DNA of 64,000 bases from Gemmatimonadaceae bacterium (GCA_036496605.1 DASXKV010000015.1:16955-80954); one strand, 5' to 3'; counted from the stretch's first letter, positions 43,684 to 52,942 are shown. Notes: generated by a model not told the origin, from the sequence alone. Made by a program: numbers and translations.

Positions 43684-44445
43684 ATGACTGATTCTATTCG
43701 GCGACGACCGTCGCTTGCCGAGCGTGGGCGCCAATTCCTCGTGGCGAGGTTCAACCGAAAGTCGCAGCTCGGCATCGGCCTCACGGCGGCCGTGGTCGTC
43801 TGTGCTCTCGCCATCTGGGCGTTTAGCGGTCTGCTGGATGCGATTCTCGACAACGATGCGCTCGTGCGCTGGGACGCCATCGTCGAAGGATGGTTCCACA
43901 CGCATGCAACACCGACTGGGCTCGCGATCTTGAATGCCGTGACGCAGCTCGGATCACCTGGCGTGGCAGTCGTTGTCACGGTCGTCGCGATCTATCTCTG
44001 GCGTAAGCGCGTCTTTCTACTGCTCTGGACCTGGCTCGGCGCAATTCTCGGTGGGCTGCTGATTGAGCATGTGCTGAAGAACACAGTCCACCGATCACGT
44101 CCACAATACGCGGCCGCGTATCTCCATGGCCAGTCGTACAGCTTCCCGAGTGGCCACACCATGGCGTCGACGATTTGCTATCTGCTCCTCGCGTTTCTCA
44201 TCTGGTCGCATCCATCGACGAGACCAACTGTCAGGCGCGGGGCATTGATCGTGGCCGCTGCCGTCATCACTGCGGTCGGCTTCAGTCGCCTCTATCTTGG
44301 CGTGCACTATCCATCCGACGTGCTCGGAGGCCTCCTCGCTGGTATCGGATGGCTCGGGGTGTGCGGGGCCACCAGACGTTTTTTCGCCGCGCGAGACGGA
44401 CTGCTCGATGGTGGATGGCGGCGCCCAACACTCGAGAGCGAATAG
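43684..44445 (+). CDS. PAP2 family membrane phosphatase
   Basis: A 253-aa protein with five to six membrane helices and the three PAP2 signature motifs: KNTVHRSRP, SFPSGH and SRLYLGVHYPSDVLGG. The active-site His residues face the outside in this family, which dephosphorylates lipid phosphates such as undecaprenyl pyrophosphate or phosphatidate. GGAAGGAAG precedes the ATG. It may share a promoter with the TonB receptor 134 bp downstream, though the genes are not overlapping. Confidence 0.94.
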   Translation: MTDSIRRRPSLAERGRQFLVARFNRKSQLGIGLTAAVVVCALAIWAFSGLLDAILDNDALVRWDAIVEGWFHTHATPTGLAILNAVTQLGSPGVAVVVTVVAIYLWRKRVFLLLWTWLGAILGGLLIEHVLKNTVHRSRPQYAAAYLHGQSYSFPSGHTMASTICYLLLAFLIWSHPSTRPTVRRGALIVAAAVITAVGFSRLYLGVHYPSDVLGGLLAGIGWLGVCGATRRFFAARDGLLDGGWRRPTLESE

Positions 44446-44579
44446 AAACGACGTCCGCCAAAGTGCTTCTGAAGAAGCAGAATTAGCGACACGACAGGCG
44501 GTAAGCCTCCTGTAAGGTACGGGAGCTACTGTACGATTCGTCCATACGAACGCCACAGTCAGGTCGTTCCGCCTACTCG

Positions 44580-47018
44580 ATGCGCCATCACGTAATTCGA
44601 CTCCTCACGAGTCTTCTGCTTTCTTCGGTCCCACTCGCTGGCCCCCGCGCACAATCGGCTACCGGGGGAGTCATCCATGGCCGAGTCGTAAGCGCCGGTT
44701 CTGGCGACGCGATTGCTTCCGCCACGATTGACGTCGCGAACGTTGCAACGGGAGCACCCGCCGGTCGTATCGCCAGCACCGCTGACGGCACGTTCCGCAT
44801 TGCTGGGCTCGCGACTGGCCAGTACCGCGTGATCGTGCGCGCGCTCGGGTTCGCACTCAAAAGGCTTCCAGCGGTCGCGCTCAGCGGGTCGAGTCCCGAC
44901 GTCGACGTCGGCGTCGTCGCGCTCAGCGAGATCGCGCTGCAGCTCGAGACTCAAGCGGTTACCGCGCAGCGCAATGAGGTCCAGATCCAACCAGATCGAA
45001 CGACCTATGTCGTGCACGACATGCCCACGACCAAAGGAGGGACCGCGCTCGACGTCTTGCGCAATGTCCCCTCGGTGGACGTGGACATCGACAACAACAT
45101 CAGCCTGCGTGGCAACAGTGGCGTCGTGATCGAGATCAATGGCCGTCCGAGCGCACTCAAGGGATCGCAGCTCGGGAATTTCCTCGATCAGTTGCCGGCC
45201 GACGCGGTCGATCACGTCGAGATCATTCCGAATCCATCGGCGCGCGAGGACGCGGCCGGTGTCGCCGGTATCATCAACATCGTTCTGCGGCAGAAGCCGG
45301 ACGCGGGCACGAGCGGCAGTGTCACGTTAGGCGGAGGGACGACAGGCCACGTCGACGCGGGAGTCAACGGCGGTTGGCAGCGCGGGCCGCTGTCGGCCTT
45401 TGGCAGCTACTCGTTATGGCGTGACAGCCGGCCGCGTAACGACGCGATTTTCCGACAGGACAACTACGCAACGCCTCTCAATTACCTGCAGGAGAATGGA
45501 ACGCGCACGCAGATCCCGCTCGTCCACACCGTTACCGGCAACGTGTCGTATCAGCCGAGCGACCACGACGAGCTCTCGGCCGATGGGTTTTACAGCAAGC
45601 GTCGCGAGTGGGAGACGCAAGGTATCTTCTACCAGTCGCTCGACTCGGCGCTCGTGCTCGACGACCTCACGGACCGGCACTCTCGCGACGTGAACCATGA
45701 GGGCAGCGCTGACGCCGCGATGAATTACAAGCACCTTTTCGCGACGAAGGGCCACACCATCTCGAGCGAGCTGCGATTCGAGGAGCACTTCGAGGGCGGC
45801 CCGACCGACATCCTAGATCAGGCGCTATGGCCGACGACCGCTCCGGCAACGACGACGTTGCAGGAGACACGAACGGTCTGGACGCACTCGAGCACCACGT
45901 CGCTCAGGCTGGATTACGTGCGTCCGCTTGTTCACGACTTGCGTTTCGAAACGGGCTACAGAGGGTACCTGGAGCGCATTCGTACGACGCAGGACGTGAA
46001 GAATTACGACTCCACGCAATCGGCGATGATCACCGATACCTCGCAGGCGAGCGATTTCGCCTATGACGCGTTGGTGCACGACGTCTACGGCATGCTCGTG
46101 GCACGGATCGGTCGCGTTCAGCTCCAGGGTGGCGCTCGCGCCGAGCATGCGGGGACGACGTTCGACCTCCGCAGGCGCGATCAACGTTATGACAATCCGT
46201 ACAACAGCTTGTTCCCGAGTGGGCTCATCTCGTATTCGCTCGACGACGCGAATCAGATCAAGCTCTCGTACTCAACGCGGATTCGTCGGCCGGACGATCC
46301 GGATCTGCTCGATCCCACCCCGCGTGCCCTCGATGCGCTGAATATCTCCGTCGGCAATCCCTATCTCCGTCCGGAGTACATCCGCGCGCTCGAGCTGGGC
46401 TTTCAACGCACCGGCGACCGCGTCACTCTGCAACTCACGCCCTTTTATCGGCACTCCTTCAACGCGGTGAGAAGTATTCGCACGATCGACGCGACGGGCA
46501 TCACAACGCTGAGTTACGCGAACATCGCCACGACTGATTCATACGGCACGGATGCGACTGTCGCGCTGGGCAGCGGAGGACGCCTCAGCGGCTTTGCCGG
46601 AGGCAGCGCGTACTACCAGGAGAACAACGCGAGCAATATCGATCCGAGCCTGTCGGCGAGCACGTTCGGCTGGAGCGTGCGCACGAACACGGCCTTGCGC
46701 CTGTCACGGACCATCGATGCGCAGGCACTCGTGTCGTACGTCGGACGGGCGACCGTCGCTCAGGGCTGGAGCGCCGCGCGCACGCGGGTCAGCTTCGGCA
46801 TCCGAGACAAGCTCGCGGCGGACCGCTTGAGCCTAACGTTGCGTATCCTCGACCCGTTCAGCACCGTGCGCGAGCGTTCGGCGACGATTGATCCGGAGTT
46901 CACTCAGATCAACGACCGCACCCGCGCGATTCGCGGGCTACAGCTCAGTGCCACGTGGATGTTTGGACGACCAAACAAGGCCACGGACCAAATCGACCTG
47001 ACCACGACCGGGCAATAA
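44580..47018 (+). CDS. TonB-dependent outer-membrane receptor (beta-barrel family)
   Basis: 812 aa: signal peptide (to about residue 25, GPRAQ), a carboxypeptidase-regulatory-like domain (GGVIHGRVVSAGSGDAIASA, about 28-115), a plug domain (TTKGGTALDVLRNVPSVDVD ... NPSAREDAAGVAGIINIVL, about 130-240), then a barrel of the OMP_b-brl type ending WMFGRPNKATDQ. It imports ligands across the outer membrane using TonB. No substrate is indicated. A PepSY-domain gene follows in the opposite direction. Confidence 0.93.
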   Translation: MRHHVIRLLTSLLLSSVPLAGPRAQSATGGVIHGRVVSAGSGDAIASATIDVANVATGAPAGRIASTADGTFRIAGLATGQYRVIVRALGFALKRLPAVALSGSSPDVDVGVVALSEIALQLETQAVTAQRNEVQIQPDRTTYVVHDMPTTKGGTALDVLRNVPSVDVDIDNNISLRGNSGVVIEINGRPSALKGSQLGNFLDQLPADAVDHVEIIPNPSAREDAAGVAGIINIVLRQKPDAGTSGSVTLGGGTTGHVDAGVNGGWQRGPLSAFGSYSLWRDSRPRNDAIFRQDNYATPLNYLQENGTRTQIPLVHTVTGNVSYQPSDHDELSADGFYSKRREWETQGIFYQSLDSALVLDDLTDRHSRDVNHEGSADAAMNYKHLFATKGHTISSELRFEEHFEGGPTDILDQALWPTTAPATTTLQETRTVWTHSSTTSLRLDYVRPLVHDLRFETGYRGYLERIRTTQDVKNYDSTQSAMITDTSQASDFAYDALVHDVYGMLVARIGRVQLQGGARAEHAGTTFDLRRRDQRYDNPYNSLFPSGLISYSLDDANQIKLSYSTRIRRPDDPDLLDPTPRALDALNISVGNPYLRPEYIRALELGFQRTGDRVTLQLTPFYRHSFNAVRSIRTIDATGITTLSYANIATTDSYGTDATVALGSGGRLSGFAGGSAYYQENNASNIDPSLSASTFGWSVRTNTALRLSRTIDAQALVSYVGRATVAQGWSAARTRVSFGIRDKLAADRLSLTLRILDPFSTVRERSATIDPEFTQINDRTRAIRGLQLSATWMFGRPNKATDQIDLTTTGQ

Positions 47019-47075
47019 AGAGAGGAGAGCGAACCGCCGGGAGCTCGTTCGTCTGCGTTTCGTGACGGCAAGCGG

Positions 47076-47453
47076 TTAAGGTTTCTTTGCTTCGGCCTTC
47101 TTTTCTTTCGCCTCAGCCTTTGCGTTTTCGTGTTCGTGGGCCACGATTTCGCCGGTCTTCGCGTCGACGTTGACCTCTTCGACGCCTGACTTCCCCGCGA
47201 CCTTGATGTCATACGAGTAAATCAGGCGACCGTTCTCTCGCTCGAGCTCATGTGATTGCACTTTGCCGCCCGGCACCGCGGCGAGCGCCGTCTTGCGCGC
47301 GTCGGCTTCGGCGATCTTTGCCTCTTTGCGAAGCGCGGCCTGGCTCGTCGCTTCCTTCTTCGCCGGTGCCTTGGCCGCTTGCGCCGATGCGCGGGCTGCC
47401 GCCCCAAGAGTCAACATCGCGGCGAACATCGTCAGGTACGTGACAGTCTTCAT
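47076..47453 (-). CDS. Secreted PepSY-domain protein
   Basis: A 125-aa protein with signal peptide [20 protein letters not shown] to RASAQ, a Lys/Ala-rich linker, then one PepSY domain ([49 protein letters not shown]) and a Lys/Glu tail. PepSY domains are thought to inhibit proteases or bind surface partners in the cell envelope. It converges with the TonB receptor gene, 57 bp apart. Confidence 0.88.
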   Translation of the reverse strand: MKTVTYLTMFAAMLTLGAAARASAQAAKAPAKKEATSQAALRKEAKIAEADARKTALAAVPGGKVQSHELERENGRLIYSYDIKVAGKSGVEEVNVDAKTGEIVAHEHENAKAEAKEKKAEAKKP

Positions 47454-47541
47454 CGTTCAGCCTCCCTTAGAAGTTGAGAATTCGCTTTCAACTTCTGAAC
47501 GTAGAGGGTGTACCTGACGCTACGATGACAGCGCGTCGTTG

Positions 47542-47727
47542 CTAGAGGCCGACGTTCACCCGAAGCTGGATGTTGCGTGGCCGGCCAACCGACGCACCGC
47601 TGAAAAACGCGCCTTTCAGCAGATACTTCTTGTCGAAGACATTCTCGATGTAGAGCGCGGGCCGGACGACTGAGCTCCCCGCTACGAGCGAGTATCCTGC
47701 GCTGAAATTGAGATCGTGCTCGCCGGC
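47542..47727 (-). pseudogene. TonB-dependent receptor, C-terminal barrel remnant
   Basis: The minus strand encodes HDLNFSAGYSLVAGSSVVRP, then ALYIENVFDKKYLLKGAFFS and GASVGRPRNIQLRVNVGL before a TAG at 47542. This is the typical last two or three strands of a TonB-dependent receptor. No receptor sequence lies upstream. At about 47735-47749 it gives way to the 14-bp repeat array, so the rest of the gene was lost at that point. Confidence 0.75.
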
Positions 47728-47748
47728 ACGTGGGCATGCGATAAACGG

Positions 47749-47820
47749 CGCGCGAGGAACGGCGCGCGAGGAACGGCGCGCGAGGAACGGGCGCGCGAGG
47801 AACGGGCGCGCGAGAAGGGC
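47749..47820 (+). repeat. Five 14/15-bp units CGCGCGAGGAACGG
   Basis: Units start at 47749, 47763, 47777, 47792 and 47807, with the third and fourth carrying one extra G. The array is translated as an Arg/Ala/Glu-rich peptide in the frame leading to the four-helix-bundle gene. It has an inverted counterpart at 48301-48342 on the other side of that gene. Confidence 0.9.
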
Positions 47821-47898
47821 GTGGAGAATTCGGCACGAGAAGATACACGCCGAAGTAAAACGGCGACGCAGTCGCCGGCGCCGCGTTTATCGTGGCGC

Positions 47899-48288
47899 AT
47901 GGACTCCGACGATCCACTTCGAGTGCTCGACGCCGCACGCCTATACGGAGAGCACTGCGTCAAGATCGCGCATGAGTTGCCGCGGCGTGCGCCGGCCGGT
48001 CTTCGCAGGCAGCTCGCCAAAGCTGCTCAATCGGTCAGCGATCTTCTTGCGGAGGGCCTTGGCCGAGGGACGGTGGGGGAGAAGATTCGGTACTGCCGTA
48101 TGTCAAAAGGCGAACTCGAAGAGAGCCAAAACCAACTGCGCCGTTGCATAAGGCTGGGGCTTATTCACGAGAAGGTGTTTTATAAGTCTTGGAACCTTTC
48201 CGTCGTCGTCAACCGGATGGAAGATGGCCTTCTCGCTCACCTGCAGGAAGCAGAGAGTGAGCGCATGAGCAATCATCCGTCATCTTGA
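47899..48288 (+). CDS. Four-helix-bundle protein (23S rRNA-intervening-sequence/Avd-like family)
   Basis: From the ATG at 47899 (MDSDDPLRVLDAARLYGEHC) the 129-aa protein shows the family pattern. KIAHELPRRAPAGLRRQLAKAAQSVSDLL leads to EGLGRGTVGEKIRYCRMSKG, then ELEESQNQLRRCIRLGLI. Members occur inside 23S rRNA intervening sequences or as lone genes, and the diversity-generating retroelement protein Avd shares the fold. No reverse transcriptase or rRNA is near. The gene is bracketed by inverted 14-bp repeat arrays and replaces the body of a TonB receptor gene. Confidence 0.88.
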   Translation: MDSDDPLRVLDAARLYGEHCVKIAHELPRRAPAGLRRQLAKAAQSVSDLLAEGLGRGTVGEKIRYCRMSKGELEESQNQLRRCIRLGLIHEKVFYKSWNLSVVVNRMEDGLLAHLQEAESERMSNHPSS

Positions 48289-48300
48289 GCCGCCTTTGCC

Positions 48301-48342
48301 CGCGCGCTCTTCCTCGCGCGCTCTTCCTCGCGCGCCCTTCCT
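48301..48342 (-). repeat. Three 14-bp units, inverted copy of the 47749 array
   Basis: Units CGCGCGCTCTTCCT at 48301 and 48315 and a one-base variant at 48329. Their reverse complement is the CGCGCGAGGAA-type unit of 47749-47820. With that array they form a 594-bp segment with repeat arrays as inverted ends around a single gene. Confidence 0.88.
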
Positions 48343-48489
48343 CACGAGTCGTTTTCTAGGGCCTTGCGCCGTTTGGCGGTTGCGCCGTTTAGGTTTGCGC
48401 CCTTCGACACCATCTGGCTCGTTAGGCCCATTCGCCAGCGGTTCATCGCCAGTTGCACCTTCGCCACGCCGCACTACTATCAACACGGT

Positions 48490-49884
48490 ATGGCCGCACG
48501 CTGCGACGATCCCAATTGCTCCTGTCGCTCACCCGACCTCGAGCGATTCACGAACCAGGTCCTCCGCCGCGACGCCGCGCGGACGGACTACCTCGTCATT
48601 CCCCTCATCGGCGGCGTCCTCGCCAATTGCTATCTCGCCGAGGAGGCGATCGACGGCCCTGCGTGCGACGTGTCGCCGGATCTCCTCGACCTCTCCCGTT
48701 CCATTCGTGATCTCGCCGCCGCCGCCCGCGACGGAAAGTCCTGGGAAGACGAGACCCACGCCTATGGAATCATTGCCAGTCTGGTCTTCTGTAACTGGCC
48801 GGAGCTCCTCATCTGGGGATCAGTCTCCTGGCATCGCGCCAGGCTTGACATCGGGTGGAAGCCGCGCGCCTCCCGGGACCTCGCGGCGGCGGTCCGCGTC
48901 CTGGGCGCCGACCCGCCGCCCTCCTGGACCGAGAGCGTCATCCTCGCTGCCTTCGCCGCGTCCCTCGCCGGCTCCGGCACGAATCGCGACTTCCACCTGC
49001 TCGGCAAGGTCGGCCGATCGCTCCGGGTCGTGCTCGCCGATCGGATGCGCCGCGCGAATCTCACCAACTGGCCCGCGGCCCTCGGTGCGGCGATCGAGGA
49101 CTGGACCGTGCCGACGCTCCAGCAGCTCGCGCGTTCGCAGGCCCGGGCCGGCGACGCGGCGATCCACTACGTCGCGGACCTGGAGGATGAGACAAAGGCG
49201 CAGATCGAGGCCGACGCCGAAACGTCCGTGGCGGCACCGCAGCCGGAGCCGGCGCCTCCACCGCGGGACACCGGCGAGAGCCAGGCCGCCGAAGAGTTGA
49301 TCAAGGACGCCGTCGTCGAGATCACGCATTGGCGCACGCAGCACGGTCGTGCGCAGCAGGAGCGCGACCGCTTCGCCGACCGCGACGCGCGGCATCGCTC
49401 GCACATCGAATCCCTCGAGCGCGAGCTTCAGTCGTCCCGAAGCGCGCAAACGCGCCTCGAGACCCAGGTCGCAGCGCTCCGTCAGGAACGCGACCTGTTC
49501 GCCGAGCGCATCGCCGCGTACGAGTCCGTCGCGGAGGACGCGCCCTCGTCGCTTCCAGCCACCGACACGTTCGCGGGCCGACGGGTGCTGGTTTTCACCG
49601 GAGCGGAAAACGCCGATGCGCGCGCCGCGTTCGCGGAAAGCTTTCGCGACCTCGGCGCCTCTCAAGTCGACTGCTATTGGGCCGACCGCTCACGTGGTCC
49701 CGACGTGTTCCCAGCCGACACGATCGTGGCCGTCGACGTGTCGTTCATGAGCCACTCCACATGGAACGCGATTCAGGACCGTGCCCGCGCCGCGGGCGCA
49801 TGGTGTTATTGGGGCAAGCACGGCGCCGCCACGCTGAGTCGTGCGACGGCGGCGGCTTGGATGGCGCATCAGGCGCGGAGGTAA
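48490..49884 (+). CDS. Uncharacterised coiled-coil protein with DUF2325-like C-terminus, 464 aa
   Basis: From MAARCDDPNCSCRSPDLERF (a Cys cluster that could bind metal) the first 230 residues are helical and unrecognised. An acidic/Pro linker (about 245-270) and a coiled coil (about 285-370; HIESLERELQSSRSAQTRLE) follow. The last 95 residues (GRRVLVFTGAENADARAAFA ... TIVAVDVSFMSHSTWNAIQD ... AGAWCYWGKHGAATLSRATA) resemble DUF2325 in strand order and in the D-x-x-S-H motif. Function is unknown. An upstream in-frame ATG at 48364 is less likely. Confidence 0.65.
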   Translation: MAARCDDPNCSCRSPDLERFTNQVLRRDAARTDYLVIPLIGGVLANCYLAEEAIDGPACDVSPDLLDLSRSIRDLAAAARDGKSWEDETHAYGIIASLVFCNWPELLIWGSVSWHRARLDIGWKPRASRDLAAAVRVLGADPPPSWTESVILAAFAASLAGSGTNRDFHLLGKVGRSLRVVLADRMRRANLTNWPAALGAAIEDWTVPTLQQLARSQARAGDAAIHYVADLEDETKAQIEADAETSVAAPQPEPAPPPRDTGESQAAEELIKDAVVEITHWRTQHGRAQQERDRFADRDARHRSHIESLERELQSSRSAQTRLETQVAALRQERDLFAERIAAYESVAEDAPSSLPATDTFAGRRVLVFTGAENADARAAFAESFRDLGASQVDCYWADRSRGPDVFPADTIVAVDVSFMSHSTWNAIQDRARAAGAWCYWGKHGAATLSRATAAAWMAHQARR

Positions 49885-49896
49885 GATGACCTCGGG

Positions 49897-52572
49897 TTAC
49901 GTGCTCCGCAGCACCTCCATCGGATCCACTCGCGCTGCCCTCCGTCCCGGGAGATAGGCCGCGAGCACCGCGACGATCGCGAGCGTGAGCACCACGGCCC
50001 CGAACGCCACGGGATCGGTGGTGCTCACGCCGAACATGAGGCCGCGCAAGAGTCGCGTGAGGAGCAGACTACCGGCTACACCAATCGCCAGGCCGATGAC
50101 GGCGAGCCGAACGCCCTCGCCCATCACCAGCCGCAGCACGTCGGCGCGCTGCGCGCCGAGCGCCACGCGGACGCCGATCTCGCGCGTCCGCTGCGTGACG
50201 AGATAGGAGATGACGCTGTACACGCCTAACGTCGCGAGCACGAGCGCGGTGCCGGCGAAGGCAAGGATGACGAACAGGACGAAGCGCCGATCGGCCACCG
50301 ACGCCGAGACGACGCGATCCATCAGACGCGCGCGCACGGCGACGTCCGGCCGGAGCTCGCGGACGACGCGCCGTACAGCCGAGATCATCGCCGCTGGATC
50401 GCTGCGTGTCCGCACGACGAGCGACAGCGGCCAGTTACTGCGTCGCCGCTGTGGATAGTACGAGTACAGCGCTGGATAGGGTCGCGACGCGAGGCCGTCG
50501 TCGTGCACATCTCCGACCACGCCGACGACGACGAACGAACGCGGATCGCCGTCCATGTTGCCGAACTCCACGTCCTTGCCGATGGCGTTCTCGTTAGGCC
50601 AGGCCTGCGACGCGAAGCTCGCGCTCACGACCGCCGCTGGACGCGCGGCGGGGCGATCAACCGAATCGAACAGCCGACCCTTGAGCAGCGGAATGCCGAG
50701 CGCCGAGAAGTAGTTGCCGTCGGTGACGATGTAGTTCGCGACTCCCTTTTGCGAGGCCGGCGCGTTGAGGAACGCGTCGAAGGTGATGCTGTCGACGGGC
50801 GCGTCGACCTTGAGATAGCCGCCGTCAGGTGGGGAGATCGCGATCGGGACGCCGGTGCCGGCAGCCGCCGCCACCACGCCGGGCAGCGCTTTCACTCGCT
50901 CGATTAGCGTGTTGTAATACTCGAGCCGCTGGGTGCGGTCGTCGATCGTGGGCGACGCGTCGATAACTGCGACGTGCTCGGTGGTGAAGCCGGGCTTCAC
51001 GTCGAGCAGTCGGAGAAAGCTGCGCCCGAGCAGAGCGGCGCCGATCAGGAGAACGACGGTGAGGGCGAGCTGGCCGACGACCATTCCTTGGCGCAGGCTT
51101 GCGCTGCCAGCGGCGCCTGCCATGGTGCGCGAGCTCGCCGAGAGGGCCTCGCGCGCATCGCGGCGCGCGCTCCGCCACGTCGCGATGAGCCCGAGCGCCA
51201 GTGCGAGCACGATCGAGATGCCCGTGGTGAACGCGAGCACGGACCAGCTCATCCCCACTTCGTCGGCGCGGGGGAGCACCGATGCCGGCGCGGCGACGAC
51301 GGCGCGGACAGCGAGTGCGGCGAACCACAGCCCCGCGGCGGCGGCGATGCCGACGAGCAACGCCGATTCGATGAGCACCTGCTGAACTAGTCGCCACGGC
51401 GTTGCACCGAGGGCTACACGCATAGCGAGCTCGTGCTGGCGGATCGCGAGCCGCGCCATGAGCAGGTTGAGCGCGTTCGCGAGCCCGATGAGGAGCAGGA
51501 ACGCCGACGCGCCGAGCAGCAGGAGGAGTCGTGGCCGAACCGCGCCGACCATCTCGTCGCGGAGGCCGACGAGGGTCGCGTCGGACATCGACGTCTGATT
51601 GCCGTACTCGATCTTCATGGCGCGCGACACGACGCTGAGGTCGCGCTGCGCCTGCTCCATCGAAACCCCCGGGGCGAGCCGCCCGATCACCCTGTGCCCA
51701 CCAGACGTGCGACCGTGGTTAGGCGTCAGCAGCTCGAGCGGTGTCCAGACTTCGGTGCCGGCGGGGTACGTCGCGCGGCTCGGCAGCACGCCGATGATCA
51801 CATAGCTCTCGTTGTTCCAGATCAATCGCTGTCCGAGCACGTCCGGATTCGCGCCGAACTGCTCGTGCCAGAACGCATCGCTGATCACCGCCGCGTGCAC
51901 GCCGCCAAACTGCTGCTCTTCCGGAACGAAGACGCGCCCCAGTTCGGGCCTCGCCTGGAGCACCTTGAAGAAGTCGCGGGTCACCGGTGTCACTTGCGCC
52001 ATCACGGGGCCCGTCGGCGTCTGCACGCCGCTCGTGCCGTTCCAGGTCGAGAAGAGCGCCAGTGCCGAAAAGCTGTGTGTGCGCGCTTCCCAATCAAAGA
52101 AGTTGGGTTGCGAGACCGAGTTCCGGCTGCCCTTGCTGCTGACCTGATACAGCCTGACGATCCGCTCGGATTGCGGAAAGGGAAGCGGCTGGAGCACGAC
52201 GGCGTTGACGATGCTGAAGATCGCGGTCGTTGCGCCGATCCCGATCGTAAGCGTGAGGATGACGGCGGCAGCGAATGCCGGGGAACCGCGCAGACTCCGC
52301 GCCGAGTACCGCAGGTCTTGCACGATGTGCGCGACGCGCTCGCGTGTGCTGCGACGCGTCTCACGATGTCGCGCCCGTTCCACGAGCTCGCGCTGCGCTT
52401 CGTCGACGTTGCCGAACTCTTTTCGCGCGAGTGCCCACGCGTCGTCGTTCGTCATGCCCCGCGCGACCAGATCGCGAACGCGGCTCTCGAGATGAAACGC
52501 AATTTCCGCGTGCACGTCGCGGTCGGCGCGAGCGATGCGGAAGAATCGTCTAACGCCGTCGTCTTTCATCAT
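49897..52572 (-). CDS. ADOP-type ABC permease, 891 aa, with N-terminal PadR-linked extension
   Basis: The ATG at 52572 overlaps the padR stop (ATGATGA); a second ATG at 52569 follows directly. The extension DVHAEIAFHLESRVRDLVAR GMTNDDAWALARKEFGNVDE precedes the usual body (QDLRYSARSLRGSPAFAAAV; first core IRQHELAMRVALGATPWRLV; second core QRTREIGVRVALGAQRADVL; end GRRAARVDPMEVLRST). It is organised like the padR-ADOP pair at 16140-19162, in the opposite orientation. Substrate is unknown. Confidence 0.94.
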   Translation of the reverse strand: MMKDDGVRRFFRIARADRDVHAEIAFHLESRVRDLVARGMTNDDAWALARKEFGNVDEAQRELVERARHRETRRSTRERVAHIVQDLRYSARSLRGSPAFAAAVILTLTIGIGATTAIFSIVNAVVLQPLPFPQSERIVRLYQVSSKGSRNSVSQPNFFDWEARTHSFSALALFSTWNGTSGVQTPTGPVMAQVTPVTRDFFKVLQARPELGRVFVPEEQQFGGVHAAVISDAFWHEQFGANPDVLGQRLIWNNESYVIIGVLPSRATYPAGTEVWTPLELLTPNHGRTSGGHRVIGRLAPGVSMEQAQRDLSVVSRAMKIEYGNQTSMSDATLVGLRDEMVGAVRPRLLLLLGASAFLLLIGLANALNLLMARLAIRQHELAMRVALGATPWRLVQQVLIESALLVGIAAAAGLWFAALAVRAVVAAPASVLPRADEVGMSWSVLAFTTGISIVLALALGLIATWRSARRDAREALSASSRTMAGAAGSASLRQGMVVGQLALTVVLLIGAALLGRSFLRLLDVKPGFTTEHVAVIDASPTIDDRTQRLEYYNTLIERVKALPGVVAAAAGTGVPIAISPPDGGYLKVDAPVDSITFDAFLNAPASQKGVANYIVTDGNYFSALGIPLLKGRLFDSVDRPAARPAAVVSASFASQAWPNENAIGKDVEFGNMDGDPRSFVVVGVVGDVHDDGLASRPYPALYSYYPQRRRSNWPLSLVVRTRSDPAAMISAVRRVVRELRPDVAVRARLMDRVVSASVADRRFVLFVILAFAGTALVLATLGVYSVISYLVTQRTREIGVRVALGAQRADVLRLVMGEGVRLAVIGLAIGVAGSLLLTRLLRGLMFGVSTTDPVAFGAVVLTLAIVAVLAAYLPGRRAARVDPMEVLRST

Positions 52573-52916
52573 GCGCGCGCTCCGAAGGAGGATGCGTCGA
52601 GCACTTTGAACAGCGCTTCGTTGTATGAGCGCAGGCGCTCGATCTCGGCGCGCAGCTGTCGCCGGCCGGCGGTGGTGAGTCGATAGAACTTGGCGCGGCG
52701 GTTGGCGTCGGTGATGCCCCACTCTGCGTCGACCCACTCCTGCTCCTCGAGGCGGTGGAGCGCGAGATAGAGCGCCCGGTCCTCGATGTCGAGCGTTTCG
52801 TTCGACGCGTCCTTGATCCATCGCGCGATGCCGTAGCCGTGGCGCGGTCCCCACGTGAGGGTCTTGAGGATCAGAACGTCCAGGGTGCCTTGAATGAGAG
52901 TGAAGTCGGTCGGCAT
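52569..52916 (-). CDS. PadR family transcriptional regulator
   Basis: A 115-aa winged-helix protein: FTLIQGTLDVLILKTLTWGP, RHGYGIARWIKDAS, EDRALYLALHRLEEQEWVDA and RAKFYRLTTAGRRQLRAEIE. The start at 52916 is where family similarity begins. It is translationally coupled to the ADOP permease. The length equals that of the PadR at 16140, and the two are likely paralogues each controlling its own permease. Confidence 0.95.
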   Translation of the reverse strand: MPTDFTLIQGTLDVLILKTLTWGPRHGYGIARWIKDASNETLDIEDRALYLALHRLEEQEWVDAEWGITDANRRAKFYRLTTAGRRQLRAEIERLRSYNEALFKVLDASSFGARA

Positions 52917-52925
52917 TGATTGCTC

Positions 52926-52942
52926 ACCGGAGATGCTCCGGT
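52926..52942 (-). promoter_or_regulatory. Hairpin in the padR leader
   Basis: Perfect 7-bp stem ACCGGAG/CTCCGGT with a three-base loop, ending ten bases before the padR start at 52916. The only ribosome-site-like sequence, GGTGAG, overlaps its 3' arm. It may hide the site or act as an operator, comparable to the hairpin before the other padR. Confidence 0.5.

Noticed and set aside
47450..47938. Long minus-strand frame with Pro-Arg-Ala repeats next to the PepSY gene
   Set aside because: It runs through the 14-bp array and is antisense to the four-helix-bundle leader. The real minus-strand signal here is the TonB receptor remnant in another frame.
48364..48490. Upstream start for the 506-aa version of the coiled-coil protein
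   Set aside because: The extra 42 residues are mostly repeat-proximal sequence with no conserved feature; the ATG at 48490 opens directly into the Cys cluster.
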